From assembly GCA_021818425.1 (NCBI GenBank), contig JAKAEC010000016.1, positions 1 to 36,526 on the forward strand: a stretch of DNA of 36,526 nt. The letters are read 5' to 3'. The stretch comes from Pseudomonadota bacterium. Its GTDB lineage: Bacteria > Pseudomonadota > Alphaproteobacteria > Acetobacterales > Acetobacteraceae. Made by a program: the position numbers and the translations under genes. The notes beneath the pieces are model-generated. The model saw only the letters and a list, made by a program, of their open reading frames with translations. It made no database searches and had not been told where the DNA came from. Positions 7,907-16,117 of the stretch are shown piece after piece (the stretch's first letter is position 1; every line of letters begins with the position of its first letter).

Positions 7907-8404
7907 TTAGTCCGTCAGCTGGCCGAGGCATAGCTTGGCCCGGGCGTGCTCGTTGCCGCCATCCACTAGAATGGCGAGCAGTGAGAGAAACTGTGCCTGC
8001 TGGGGCAGAGTCAGCGGCTCCAGAACCCGTTCGTTGGCTCGCGAGGCATATTTCTGCATTTTGGCGAGAGTGGTTTTGCCCTTGGCAGTCAGATAGAGCA
8101 ATTTCTGCCTTTGATCGACACGGCTGATCGCGCGCCGCAGCAGACGTGCCTTTTCCAGGCGCGCCGCCACGCTGGCCAAGGTGGCGCGGTCGACGCCGAT
8201 TTCTTCCGCAATGGAGGATTGGTCCCGTCCGTCTTGCCTGGCAACGGCGCCGAGCACACTGTACTGTACGGGTGTAACGTCGAAGCCGGAGGCTTCTTCC
8301 GCGAACAGGGCAAGATGGATCTGGTTCAGGCGGCGGATAAGGAATCCAGGATTTTGCAAGGAAGCTGAGATCGTGGGATTTTTTTCGCCGATGCCGATAT
8401 CCAT
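7907..8404 (-). CDS. MarR-family transcriptional regulator
   Basis: The 165-residue protein has the MarR winged-helix layout: an N-terminal dimer helix (NPGFLIRRLNQIHLALFAEE), the recognition region VTPVQYSVLGAVARQDGRDQSSIAEEIGVDRATLASVAARLEKARLL, and the wing RVDQRQKLLYLTAKGKTTL with the usual D-x-R element. A C-terminal helix pair (TLPQQAQFLSLLAIL) completes the dimer domain. ATG 8404 is preferred over a GTG one codon upstream. It lies between glk and the FNT gene on the same strand. An AGAAA-TAG-TTTCT repeat upstream could be its own binding site. The ligand is unknown; MarR proteins often sense phenolic or oxidising compounds. Confidence 0.9.
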   Translation of the reverse strand: MDIGIGEKNPTISASLQNPGFLIRRLNQIHLALFAEEASGFDVTPVQYSVLGAVARQDGRDQSSIAEEIGVDRATLASVAARLEKARLLRRAISRVDQRQKLLYLTAKGKTTLAKMQKYASRANERVLEPLTLPQQAQFLSLLAILVDGGNEHARAKLCLGQLTD

Positions 8405-8426
8405 CACCTACGCTGTCCTCGTGTCT

Positions 8427-8439
8427 AGAAATAGTTTCT
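8427..8439. promoter_or_regulatory. perfect inverted repeat upstream of marR, candidate operator
   Basis: AGAAA (8427-8431), a three-base centre TAG, and TTTCT (8435-8439) form a perfect inverted repeat 23 bases before the marR start. Its left part GAAATAGT is repeated upstream of the next gene on the same strand. The size fits a MarR dimer site. Autoregulation is common in the family, but nothing here proves it. Confidence 0.42.
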
Positions 8440-8486
8440 CTTTGACTGGATTAGATTAAATAACATTTAGCGTATCAAAAAAACAA

Positions 8487-9482
8487 CTATTGGAGGAGGT
8501 CACGTCTTTTTGAACAACTTGTTGTAGATACGGCGGCTGCGGCGGCGCCAAGCAAGCCGGGCTCAGGGTGGACGATGAGCTTCACGGGGAGTCCTGCCAG
8601 CAAGATCTGAAAACGTCCCTTTGCGACAAAACGCTGAGCGAACTCTGTTTGCGGTAAGAGCGTGGCGAGTCGGGGTGCAATGCCGCCCGCGATGACGACA
8701 GCCCGCGCGCCGTGAGCCAGCGCGTAGTCGCCGGCCACGGTTCCCAGCATCTGACAGAACCGCCGTACGGCAAGTGCGGCCAACTCGTCGGTTCCGCAAA
8801 TGCCTGCCTGCCACAGTTTGGCGTCGTCCCGTATGCGTCCCTCTTGCCCTGCCAGCATATTGTATATGTGCAGAAGGCCGGGTCCAGAGACAATTCGTTC
8901 CACTGAAACGTGCTCATATCTGGCGCGTAGTCGAGCCAGCAACGCGTCCTCGAATTCATCCTGCGGAGCAAAGCTGATATGGCCGCCTTCGGTTTCCACG
9001 ACCTGGGCGGTGTCGTTCTGGCGTAGCACCTGGGCGACACCCAACCCCGTTCCCGGGCCGACAACCGAAATCATGCCTTTTGCCGGCAGCTCTTGCGTTG
9101 GCCCTGAAAGGTGCAAGTAATCCGTGGACTGCAACTGCGCAAGGGCATGGCCTATGGCGCCGAAATCGTTCACGAAGCGCAGCATATCTAGCCTAAGTTG
9201 CTGCTTCAGCTCTGCGGGGTGCAGGGTCCAGGGACTGTTAGTCAATTTCAGTACATCGCCATGGGCCGGGCAGGCAACGGCGATCACGGCCTCGCGGGGC
9301 AGGGGGCGCCGGAGGCGGTTCTCAAGGACTCGCCAAGCGTCTGCGAAGCTGGCGTATTCGTGGGTTCTAATCTTGATCGTCTCGCCTAGCGAAACAACCT
9401 CGCTTCCGGCAAGTACTGCTAAGCAGAACCGCGCATTGGTGCCGCCGATGTCTCCCGCGACGATTTCACGATGGTCTGACAT
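8487..9482 (-). CDS. glk: glucokinase (Glk family)
   Basis: Glucokinase phosphorylates glucose with ATP to glucose 6-phosphate in the cytoplasm. The 331-residue product opens with the ATP-binding DIGGTNARF, followed by AVACPAHGDVLKLTNSPW, the sugar-binding FVNDFGAIGHAL, VVGPGTGLGVA, and ETEGGHISFAP with the zinc-free Glk signature rather than the ROK zinc motif. VVIAGGIAPR is the second phosphate-binding element. ATG 9482 gives the normal N-terminus; eight upstream in-frame codons look like leader. It follows pdxJ after a 69-base AT-rich gap and precedes the marR gene. No Entner-Doudoroff genes are adjacent. Confidence 0.94.
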   Translation of the reverse strand: MSDHREIVAGDIGGTNARFCLAVLAGSEVVSLGETIKIRTHEYASFADAWRVLENRLRRPLPREAVIAVACPAHGDVLKLTNSPWTLHPAELKQQLRLDMLRFVNDFGAIGHALAQLQSTDYLHLSGPTQELPAKGMISVVGPGTGLGVAQVLRQNDTAQVVETEGGHISFAPQDEFEDALLARLRARYEHVSVERIVSGPGLLHIYNMLAGQEGRIRDDAKLWQAGICGTDELAALAVRRFCQMLGTVAGDYALAHGARAVVIAGGIAPRLATLLPQTEFAQRFVAKGRFQILLAGLPVKLIVHPEPGLLGAAAAAVSTTSCSKRRDLLQ

Positions 9483-9551
9483 CTTTCTAATATGTTTTGC
9501 ACGCAAGTGGATGATAGGGAAAGTGGCAGGTTTTTAAAAAATTATTTTTTG

Positions 9552-10265
9552 TCAGCGGGTTCTTGCCTCGATCATCAGTCGCTTCATCTCCGCGATCGCG
9601 GATGGCAGGCCAATAAGAAGCGCTTCGCCGATGAGATAATGGCCGATATTCAGCTCACGAATCTCGGGCAGAGCCGCAATGGGTGAGACATTTGCGAAGG
9701 TCAGCCCGTGACCGGCGTGGCATTCCAACCCGGCATTGGCGGTCAGCCTAGCCCCTTCGGCTAGCCGCTCTAGCTCGTTCAAGCGGCCATTAGCATAGGC
9801 ACCGGTGTGTAGTTCCACAACCTGCGCACCCACTTCGGCGGCAGCATGAATCTGGGCCGGCTCCGGATCAACGAACAGCGACACGCGGATGCCCGCGTCT
9901 TTCAGCCGGGCAATAGCGGTGCGCAGGCTTTCGCGATGGTTTGCTACATCTAATCCGCCTTCGGTAGTGATCTCAGCCCTTCGTTCCGGCACGATGCAGC
10001 AGCCATGCGGTTTAAGCCTGGTCGCGATGGCAACCATCTCGGTCGTTGCTGCCATTTCGAAATTGACGGGCTTTCCTGCCCAGGCGCAGATCGCCTCGGC
10101 ATCGGCATCGCGGATATGCCGCCGGTCCTCGCGCAGATGGATGGTAATGCCATCCATACCTGAGCCAACTAGTGATTTCGCGACAGTCAGCGGGTCCGGA
10201 TGGTTGCCGCCCCTCGCATTGCGCAGCGTCGCGACATGATCGATATTAACGCCGAGTCGGATCAT
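9552..10265 (-). CDS. pdxJ: pyridoxine 5'-phosphate synthase
   Basis: PdxJ condenses 3-amino-2-oxopropyl phosphate with 1-deoxyxylulose 5-phosphate to make pyridoxine 5'-phosphate, the last ring-forming step of the DXP-dependent vitamin B6 route. The 237-residue length is normal for this TIM-barrel enzyme. It starts with LGVNIDHVATLRNARGG, then DGITIHLREDRRHI, FEMAATTEM, ELHTGAYA and, near the end, ECHAGHGLTF and ELNIGHYLIGEALLIGL, all family signatures with the expected catalytic His and Glu. Its ATG shares one base with the lpdA stop (TAATG), so the two are translationally coupled. Confidence 0.98.
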   Translation of the reverse strand: MIRLGVNIDHVATLRNARGGNHPDPLTVAKSLVGSGMDGITIHLREDRRHIRDADAEAICAWAGKPVNFEMAATTEMVAIATRLKPHGCCIVPERRAEITTEGGLDVANHRESLRTAIARLKDAGIRVSLFVDPEPAQIHAAAEVGAQVVELHTGAYANGRLNELERLAEGARLTANAGLECHAGHGLTFANVSPIAALPEIRELNIGHYLIGEALLIGLPSAIAEMKRLMIEARTR

Positions 10266-11656
10266 TAGATATGCAGCGCCCGGCCATCTGCGGCCAGGGC
10301 GGCCTCCTTAACGGCTTCGCTCAACGTGGGGTGGGCATGGCAAATACGGGCCACATCTTCGGCCGAGGCGCCGAATTCGATGGCTGTGACGCATTCGGCG
10401 ATCAGCGTGCCCGCTTCTGGTCCGATGATGTGGGCGCCCAGGAGTTTGTCTGTCGTCTTTTCTGCGATCAGCTTAACGAAGCCTTCAGTGCTGCCCATGG
10501 CGCGGGCGCGACCATTGGCCATGAACGGGAATTTTCCGACCCTGTAGGCTATGCCGGCGGCCCTTACCTCTTCCTCGGTTTGGCCCACGCACGCCGCTTC
10601 CGGCCAAGTGTAGACCACGCTTGGGATGGCACCGTAATTTACGTGGCCAGCTTGGCCGGCGAGAATTTCGGCAAGGGCGACGCCTTCCTCTTCTGCCTTG
10701 TGGGCCAGCATAGCGCCAGCCACTACGTCGCCAATAGCATACACTCCTGGCACGTTGGTTTCGAAATGCGGGCCAATTTTTACACGGCCGCGCTCGTCGA
10801 TTTCAACGCCTGCGGCGGCCAGGTTCAGACCCTCGGTATAGGCGTGGCGGCCGATGGCCAACAGCACCACATCTGCGGTGATGGTCTCGGTTGCGCCGCC
10901 ATTAGCGGGTTCGAGCGTAAGAACGACGCTATCTCCTTTGGTGTTGGCCGAGGTAACCTTGTGGCCGAGCTTGAACGTGAAGCCCTGCCTAGTCAGGATC
11001 TGATGGAAGCTCTTGGAGATATCGGCATCCATGGTGGGTGCTATGTGGTCTAGGAACTCGATCACCGTGACTTCGGCACCCAAGCGGCGCCACACGGAGC
11101 CAAGCTCCAACCCAATCACGCCGCCGCCGATGACGACTAAATGGCCCGGCACTTTGTCCAACTCCAAGGCGCCAGTGGAGGTGACGATATGCTTCTCATC
11201 AACGTCCACGCCCTTTAAGGGCATGGAATCTGAGCCGGTGGCGATGACGATGTGATTAGCGGTGTAGGCTTTGCCAGCCACTTCGACCTTGTTGGTGTCG
11301 ATGAACTTGGCTTCGCCCTTCAGCCAAGTGATCCTGTTCTTCTTGAAGAGGAATTCGACCCCCTTGGTATTGGCGGCGACTACCTCGCCCTTTCGTGCCT
11401 GCATGCGGGCGAGATCCAGCTTGATGCCTTCGACCTCGATGCCGTGATCTTTGAGACTGTGCGCGGCATCGTAGAAAATCTCGGAGGAGTGCAGAAGTGC
11501 CTTGGAGGGGATACAGCCGATATTTAGGCAGGTACCGCCCAGGGTTGCGCGTTTCTCCACGCAGGCGACCTTGAAGCCAAGCTGCGCGGCGCGAATGGCG
11601 CAGATATAGCCGCCTGGCCCAGACCCGATCACGATGACATCGAATGTTTCGGCCAT
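10265..11656 (-). CDS. lpdA: dihydrolipoyl dehydrogenase
   Basis: This FAD enzyme (E3) reoxidises dihydrolipoamide for 2-oxoacid dehydrogenase complexes and the glycine cleavage system, reducing NAD. The 463-residue product has the FAD-binding GSGPGG (about 11-16), the redox disulfide in GGTCLNIGCIPSKALL (Cys43 and Cys48), the NAD-binding VIGGGVIGLELGSVW, the second FAD contact VYAIGDVV, and the C-terminal catalytic HAHPTLSEA. There is no lipoyl domain at the N-terminus. No E1 or E2 gene is nearby, so it may serve several complexes. It is coupled to pdxJ and divergent from the chemotaxis operon, with about 225 bases between starts. Confidence 0.98.
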   Translation of the reverse strand: MAETFDVIVIGSGPGGYICAIRAAQLGFKVACVEKRATLGGTCLNIGCIPSKALLHSSEIFYDAAHSLKDHGIEVEGIKLDLARMQARKGEVVAANTKGVEFLFKKNRITWLKGEAKFIDTNKVEVAGKAYTANHIVIATGSDSMPLKGVDVDEKHIVTSTGALELDKVPGHLVVIGGGVIGLELGSVWRRLGAEVTVIEFLDHIAPTMDADISKSFHQILTRQGFTFKLGHKVTSANTKGDSVVLTLEPANGGATETITADVVLLAIGRHAYTEGLNLAAAGVEIDERGRVKIGPHFETNVPGVYAIGDVVAGAMLAHKAEEEGVALAEILAGQAGHVNYGAIPSVVYTWPEAACVGQTEEEVRAAGIAYRVGKFPFMANGRARAMGSTEGFVKLIAEKTTDKLLGAHIIGPEAGTLIAECVTAIEFGASAEDVARICHAHPTLSEAVKEAALAADGRALHI

Positions 11657-11841
11657 ATTTCCTCTCCCAAGGACAATTTCGCCTCGTGGTCATAGACCCA
11701 CTTTGGGCGCCGAACAATTCACGCTAGGCAGGGCTGCCCGGTATTTACCGTCTTTTCAGCGATATATGTCAACATCTTGTCTGTTTGGCGACGGCTACGA
11801 CGCTAAGAGCTGTGGTGAGCAGGAAAATACTCCAGGTGATG

Positions 11842-11857
11842 TTAACGTAACTTTATC
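11842..11857 (+). promoter_or_regulatory. CtrA-like site upstream of the chemotaxis operon
   Basis: TTAAC, six bases, then TTATC. This matches nine of ten bases of the alphaproteobacterial CtrA consensus TTAAC-N6-TTAAC. It ends 23 bases before the first che gene. CtrA controls motility and chemotaxis genes in many alphaproteobacteria, so the position makes sense, but no ctrA gene is in the window and the match was found by eye. Confidence 0.42.
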
Positions 11858-11880
11858 AAATGGCGGCGAATGTTGGCTGC

Positions 11881-12180
11881 ATGAGTGATGCCATTGATTT
11901 GCCCCCTGTATTGGACCTAGTTGCCGCGCCCGGATTGCTGGAAAGCTTTGTTCAGCGGCGAGGTGACCGGCTATGCATAGACGCCAGCCGCGTGCAGCGG
12001 CTGGGTGCGCAATGCCTGCAGATATTGCTGGCGGCCCGCAATGCCTGGGCCGAAGATGGCAACGCGCTGGACATTCAGAATCCATCCGAGGATTTCACTG
12101 CTTCATTGGAGCTGTTGGGCACTTCGGTCGGCGGGTTAACAAATGGTACCCAAAAGGCGAGCGGAGAAACCGATAGATGA
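11881..12180 (+). CDS. STAS-domain protein at the head of the che operon (CheS-like position)
   Basis: The 99-residue product is a single STAS_2 domain: LDLVAAPGLLESF, LCIDASRVQRLGAQCLQILLAA, and NPSEDFTASLELLG. The DAS element (Ser36) is where anti-sigma antagonists are phosphorylated, so it could be a switch residue. Size and position, directly before cheY-cheA, equal those of Sinorhizobium meliloti cheS, whose product binds CheA and speeds loss of CheY1 phosphate. I infer analogy from context, not from alignment. The start is uncertain: ATG 11881 is preferred, ATG 11860 is also in frame, and neither has a strong Shine-Dalgarno sequence. Its stop overlaps the cheY ATG (ATGA). Confidence 0.72.
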   Translation: MSDAIDLPPVLDLVAAPGLLESFVQRRGDRLCIDASRVQRLGAQCLQILLAARNAWAEDGNALDIQNPSEDFTASLELLGTSVGGLTNGTQKASGETDR

Positions 12181-12542
12181 ATGTAACCGTTCTTACAGTT
12201 GATGATTCTCGGGCCATGCGCGACATGCTGCGCCATTCCCTTGTTGCTGCAGGGTTCAGGGTTATCCAGGCCGAAGACGGACTGCACGGGCTTGAGGTGC
12301 TTGCCTCGGAAAGTCCTGATGTCATCGTCACTGACATCAATATGCCCCGGATGGATGGGTTTGGCTTCATTCAGGCCGTGCGTAGCGACGCCGCGCGTCG
12401 AGCCACGCCTGTTTTAGTTTTGACGACGGAAGTTGATGTTGAAAAGAAGAATCGCGCGCGGGAGGCGGGCGCGACGGGCTGGATCGTAAAACCTTTCGAT
12501 CCCGAAAAGCTGGTGGACGCGATCCGCCGTGTTGCTGCTTGA
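12177..12542 (+). CDS. cheY: single-domain chemotaxis response regulator CheY
   Basis: A 121-residue stand-alone receiver domain. The acidic pair D9-D10 (LTVDDSRAM), phospho-acceptor D53 (VTDINMPRMDG), the switch Thr83 (VLTTE) and K105 (WIVKPFDPE) are all present. In chemotaxis the phosphorylated form binds the flagellar switch. It overlaps the STAS gene by four bases and is followed 17 bases later by cheA. It is the only stand-alone CheY in this cluster; S. meliloti and relatives have two, one acting as phosphate sink. That leaves signal termination to other factors here, see the cheT-like gene. Confidence 0.96.
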   Translation: MNVTVLTVDDSRAMRDMLRHSLVAAGFRVIQAEDGLHGLEVLASESPDVIVTDINMPRMDGFGFIQAVRSDAARRATPVLVLTTEVDVEKKNRAREAGATGWIVKPFDPEKLVDAIRRVAA

Positions 12543-12559
12543 ACGCAGAGGAGAGGATT

Positions 12560-14761
12560 ATGGAAGATCCATTAGCCGCGATAAAGGTCACATTCTTTCA
12601 AGAATGTGAGGAGCAGCTTGCTGAGCTGGAGAGCGGGCTGCTTGCTATGGAGAGCAATGTCGCCGACAGCGAAACGGTTAATGCGGTTTTTCGGGCCGTG
12701 CATTCCATGAAGGGTGGAGCGGGCATCTTTGCTATGGATGCCTTGGTCCGCTTTGCCCATATTTTTGAAACTTCACTGGATAAGGTGCGCTCAGGCGTTT
12801 TATCGGCTACGCCGCCAGTGGTTGCAGTGTTTCTACGCGCGGCCGATCTGCTGGCCGACCTTGTTCGCGCCGCCCGCGAGGATAGTGCAGTTGACGAGGC
12901 GCGCATTGCAGCGCTTGGTGTCGAGTTCGAGCGGATCGATCATCTTGATGGCGCGCCAGAGGCAGCTCACGTGGTACCAGCGAGTGAATGCTCGGCGGGT
13001 GATGGGGGTGGCCAGTCAGGCGGTGTGAGTACGTGGAATATCGTATTCACGCCCGACCAAGCCTTGTACGCCAAAGCAAATGAAACGGCGCTATTGTTGC
13101 GAGAGCTCCACCGCTTGGGTGAGGTCGAGGTCGAACTTGATGAAAGCGGCCTGCCAGAATTGCAGGACATGGATCCAGAGGGGGCATATCTTACATGGCG
13201 CGTCACGCTGAGAGGCGAATGCGGCGAGGAAGACATCCGAGATGTCTTTGAGTTTGTGCAGGAAGATTGTCATCTCGAAATATCTAAGGCCGAGCCTTAT
13301 GGTTTCGATCCGGGTACTGTGATCACTGGAGATAACGGGTTTAAGTTTGAGTTCTTTGCGCCGATTGTTGAGGAGCCCGAAGAGGAAGATCGAAAGGCGG
13401 AGGTCAAGTCAGAGGCTAATGTCCAGGCTGCGGTGGAGAGGCCGGATCCAGCCGCCCCCGCTGCGGCGGGAGCGCCGCCGCCGCAAAGCAAGACCGTGCA
13501 GGCCATAGCGGCCAAGACTGAGGCTGCGAGTTCTGTAGGGGCAACGATTCGCGTCGATTTGGACCGCGTAGACCGGATGATCGATTTAGTCGGTGAATTG
13601 GTCATCAATGAAGCGATGCTGAGCCAGCGAGTTTTGGAGGCGGGCATTGCACGGTCCTCTGGTGTGGCGATGGCGTTGGAGGAACTGGAAAACCTGACGC
13701 GGGAAATTCAGGACAGCGTGATGGCCATTCGCGCTCAGCCTGTGCGTTCTGTATTTCAGCGCATGCCAAGGCTGGTTCGTGAGGTTGCGGCCATGACTGG
13801 AAAGCAGGTCCGGCTAGTGACGGAAGGTGAGGCAACGGAGGTTGATAAGACCGTTATAGAACGCATTGCGGACCCGTTGACGCACATGATCCGCAATGCA
13901 ATTGACCACGGTTTAGAATCGACCGATCGGCGCATTGCAGAAGGAAAGCCTGCGGAGGGTACGGTCAGGTTGACGGCTTTGCATCGCTCCGGACGAATTG
14001 TTCTAGAAGTCTCCGACGACGGGGGCGGTATCAATCGTCCGCGGGTCCGACAAAAGGCGATCGAGAGAGGCTTGATCTCACCAGATGCGCAGCTCACGGA
14101 TGAAGAGGTTGACAACCTTATTTTCCTTCCGGGATTTTCGACGGCAGAACAACTTTCTGACATCTCGGGCCGCGGTGTTGGTATGGATGTGGTACGGCAA
14201 TCTATTCAGGCGCTCGGCGGACGAATTTCGATTTCATCTAGACCTGGGAAGGGTTCAACTTTTAGCTTGTCTTTGCCATTAACCCTCGCCGTTTTGGACG
14301 GCATGGTTGTTTCGGTTCAAGGCCATACCCTTATCATTCCGCTTGGCGTGATTGTTGAAACGCTCAAGCCGCGGCGAGAAGATGTGTTCCCATTGGATGG
14401 TGATCTGAACGTGTTGAAGTTACGAGGCGGCTATGTGCCCATCGTGGACGTTGCCCTTTGCCTTGGTTATGGCGCGCAGCATTCCGATCCGGCACAGAGT
14501 GTGGCACTCCTGGTGGAAGGAGAAGGAGGCGCTCGGGCAGTGCTACTCGTGGATGCGATCCATGGTCAGAAGCAGGTTGTTATCAAGAGTCTTGAGGCAA
14601 ATTACCGGGCGGTACGCGGCATTGCCGCGGCAACCGTGATGGGTGATGGCCGTGTGGCACTGATTCTCGACGTAGACGCAATGGTACAAAACACTGCAAC
14701 AGATGCCCGCCGTGACCTCGCTGAGTCAAGGCAGCTTGAAGCCAGTGCAGGTGAAAGATGA
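12560..14761 (+). CDS. cheA: chemotaxis histidine kinase CheA
   Basis: CheA phosphorylates itself on its HPt domain in response to receptors and passes the phosphate to CheY and CheB. In the 733-residue product I see the HPt domain (1-110) with H48 in FRAVHSMKGGAGIF, a P2-like response-regulator-binding domain (about 155-245, starting WNIVFTPDQ), an Ala/Pro-rich linker, the dimerisation helices (about 330-395, RVDRMIDLVGELVINEAML), the ATPase domain with N box IRNAIDHGLES, G1 VSDDGGGI and G2 SGRGVGMDVV, and a CheW-like P5 domain (about 575-715). ATG 12560 follows GAGAGGA and is preferred over TTG 12539. The stop overlaps the cheW start. Confidence 0.98.
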   Translation: MEDPLAAIKVTFFQECEEQLAELESGLLAMESNVADSETVNAVFRAVHSMKGGAGIFAMDALVRFAHIFETSLDKVRSGVLSATPPVVAVFLRAADLLADLVRAAREDSAVDEARIAALGVEFERIDHLDGAPEAAHVVPASECSAGDGGGQSGGVSTWNIVFTPDQALYAKANETALLLRELHRLGEVEVELDESGLPELQDMDPEGAYLTWRVTLRGECGEEDIRDVFEFVQEDCHLEISKAEPYGFDPGTVITGDNGFKFEFFAPIVEEPEEEDRKAEVKSEANVQAAVERPDPAAPAAAGAPPPQSKTVQAIAAKTEAASSVGATIRVDLDRVDRMIDLVGELVINEAMLSQRVLEAGIARSSGVAMALEELENLTREIQDSVMAIRAQPVRSVFQRMPRLVREVAAMTGKQVRLVTEGEATEVDKTVIERIADPLTHMIRNAIDHGLESTDRRIAEGKPAEGTVRLTALHRSGRIVLEVSDDGGGINRPRVRQKAIERGLISPDAQLTDEEVDNLIFLPGFSTAEQLSDISGRGVGMDVVRQSIQALGGRISISSRPGKGSTFSLSLPLTLAVLDGMVVSVQGHTLIIPLGVIVETLKPRREDVFPLDGDLNVLKLRGGYVPIVDVALCLGYGAQHSDPAQSVALLVEGEGGARAVLLVDAIHGQKQVVIKSLEANYRAVRGIAAATVMGDGRVALILDVDAMVQNTATDARRDLAESRQLEASAGER

Positions 14762-15222
14762 TGGATAAGCCAGAGACGATGCCGGAAGAGCATGAACTGA
14801 TCGCATTTCGTGTTGGGCGCCAGGAATTCTGCATTAATGTGATGATGGTGAGGGAAATCCGTGGATGGACGGAGGCCACAACGCTTCCTAAAGCTCCACG
14901 ATACGTAAAGGGTGTTATCAATTTGCGTGGTTCGGTGTTGCCGATCATTGATCTGGCAGTGCGCCTTGGCATGCCAGGAAAAGCGCCAACTGAACGCAAT
15001 GTAATTATCGTTGTGCAGGTTCTTCAGCGCCAGGTTGGAATTTTGGTCGATGCCGTTTCTGATATTCTGATGGCGGACAAGAGCGCTATTCAGCCGTTAC
15101 CGGACGTTACATCAGATCATGCAAAGCGATTCCTGAAGGGCCTGCTTGCCATGGATGGGCGCATGGTTAGCTTGATAGAGCTAGACGGTATATTGCCGGA
15201 AGAAGATCTGGAGGCCGCGTAG
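14758..15222 (+). CDS. cheW: chemotaxis coupling protein CheW (copy 1)
   Basis: A 154-residue single CheW domain that links receptors to CheA. Signatures are LIAFRVGRQEFCINVMMVREIRG, the loop PRYVKGVINLRGSVLPIIDL, and VGILVDAVSDI, ending with a SLIELDGIL strand. ATG 14758 overlaps the cheA stop; a second ATG at 14761 immediately follows. It is coupled tightly to cheA and cheR. A second, clearly related CheW lies at 18208 (both share REIRGW and KG-x-INLRGSV), so the array may be built from two CheW types. Base composition here is noticeably more AT-rich than in the flanking housekeeping genes. Confidence 0.97.
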   Translation: MMDKPETMPEEHELIAFRVGRQEFCINVMMVREIRGWTEATTLPKAPRYVKGVINLRGSVLPIIDLAVRLGMPGKAPTERNVIIVVQVLQRQVGILVDAVSDILMADKSAIQPLPDVTSDHAKRFLKGLLAMDGRMVSLIELDGILPEEDLEAA

Positions 15223-15223
15223 A

Positions 15224-16117
15224 ATGGCCGATTCGACGGTGGAATCGAGGCCGGTGTCTAGGCTCGTCGAGAATTCAGAATTTGTTTTTACGTCGAAAGA
15301 CATGTCAAAAATTTCTGAAATCATGATGAGCGAGGCAGGGATTGTTTTGCCTGAATCTAAGGCCAGCCTTGTCTATTCTCGTTTGGTCAAGCGGCTTCGT
15401 CATCTAAAGCTCTTTAGCTTTTCTGAATATTGCGAACTCGTCGAGGGGGCAAATGGTAAGGCAGAGAGACAGGAACTGATAGCAGCACTTACCACCAATG
15501 TAACAAGATTCTTCCGTGAGCCGCATCACTTTGAGCATTTGCGGACGAAGGTCCTTCCGGATCTTATCCATCGCGCCAAGGCGGGACAAAAGATTCGAAT
15601 GTGGTCTGCAGCATGCTCGTTCGGTCCGGAGCCATACTCCATGGCCCTAACGCTGTTGCAGGAACTGCCAGATGCCGGACAATACGATATTCGTATCCTT
15701 GCAACGGATATTGATCCTAACGTTCTTGCAACTGCATCGGAAGGAGTTTTTGATGAGGCGCAGCTTGCGCCGGTGCCGGAAGCGCTGCGACGGAAATGGT
15801 TTAAGCCATTAGGCGACGCTTCGAAGAAATGGCAGGCGAAACGTGAGCTTCAGCAGTTCATCTCTTTCCGTCAGCTTAACCTCATTGGCAACTGGCCCAT
15901 GACAGGAAAATTTCAGGTCATTTTCTGCCGTAATGTTGTTATCTACTTTGATAATACAACACAGGAGAAGATCTGGTCTCGCTTTGTGCCCCTCATGGAC
16001 AAGGATAGCGTGCTTTATATTGGTCACTCGGAACGGATATCCGGCATAGCGGACCGGTCTTTAAAGAGCGATGGTATAACAATCTACCGTAATGTGACTG
16101 GAAAGATGTCCGGATGA
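15224..16117 (+). CDS. cheR: chemoreceptor glutamate methyltransferase CheR
   Basis: CheR transfers methyl groups from S-adenosylmethionine to receptor glutamates for adaptation. The 297-residue product has the N-terminal helical domain (about 25-90, with the [12 protein letters not shown] segment at its end) and the Rossmann domain: [33 protein letters not shown], the FRQLNL segment, and [16 protein letters not shown]. The first SAM-binding loop usually reads CSTGEEPYS or CSxGQEPYS; here it is CSFGPEPYS, a Pro in the variable place. The essential Glu and the EPYS are kept, so activity is expected. No C-terminal NWETF-type tether reading is relevant to CheR. It overlaps cheB by four bases. 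Confidence 0.97.
   Translation: MADSTVESRPVSRLVENSEFVFTSKDMSKISEIMMSEAGIVLPESKASLVYSRLVKRLRHLKLFSFSEYCELVEGANGKAERQELIAALTTNVTRFFREPHHFEHLRTKVLPDLIHRAKAGQKIRMWSAACSFGPEPYSMALTLLQELPDAGQYDIRILATDIDPNVLATASEGVFDEAQLAPVPEALRRKWFKPLGDASKKWQAKRELQQFISFRQLNLIGNWPMTGKFQVIFCRNVVIYFDNTTQEKIWSRFVPLMDKDSVLYIGHSERISGIADRSLKSDGITIYRNVTGKMSG

Noticed and set aside
9536-9550. AAAAAAT-T-ATTTTTT inverted repeat between pdxJ and glk
   Set aside because: An all-AT stem is too weak for an intrinsic terminator; more likely simple AT-rich spacer.
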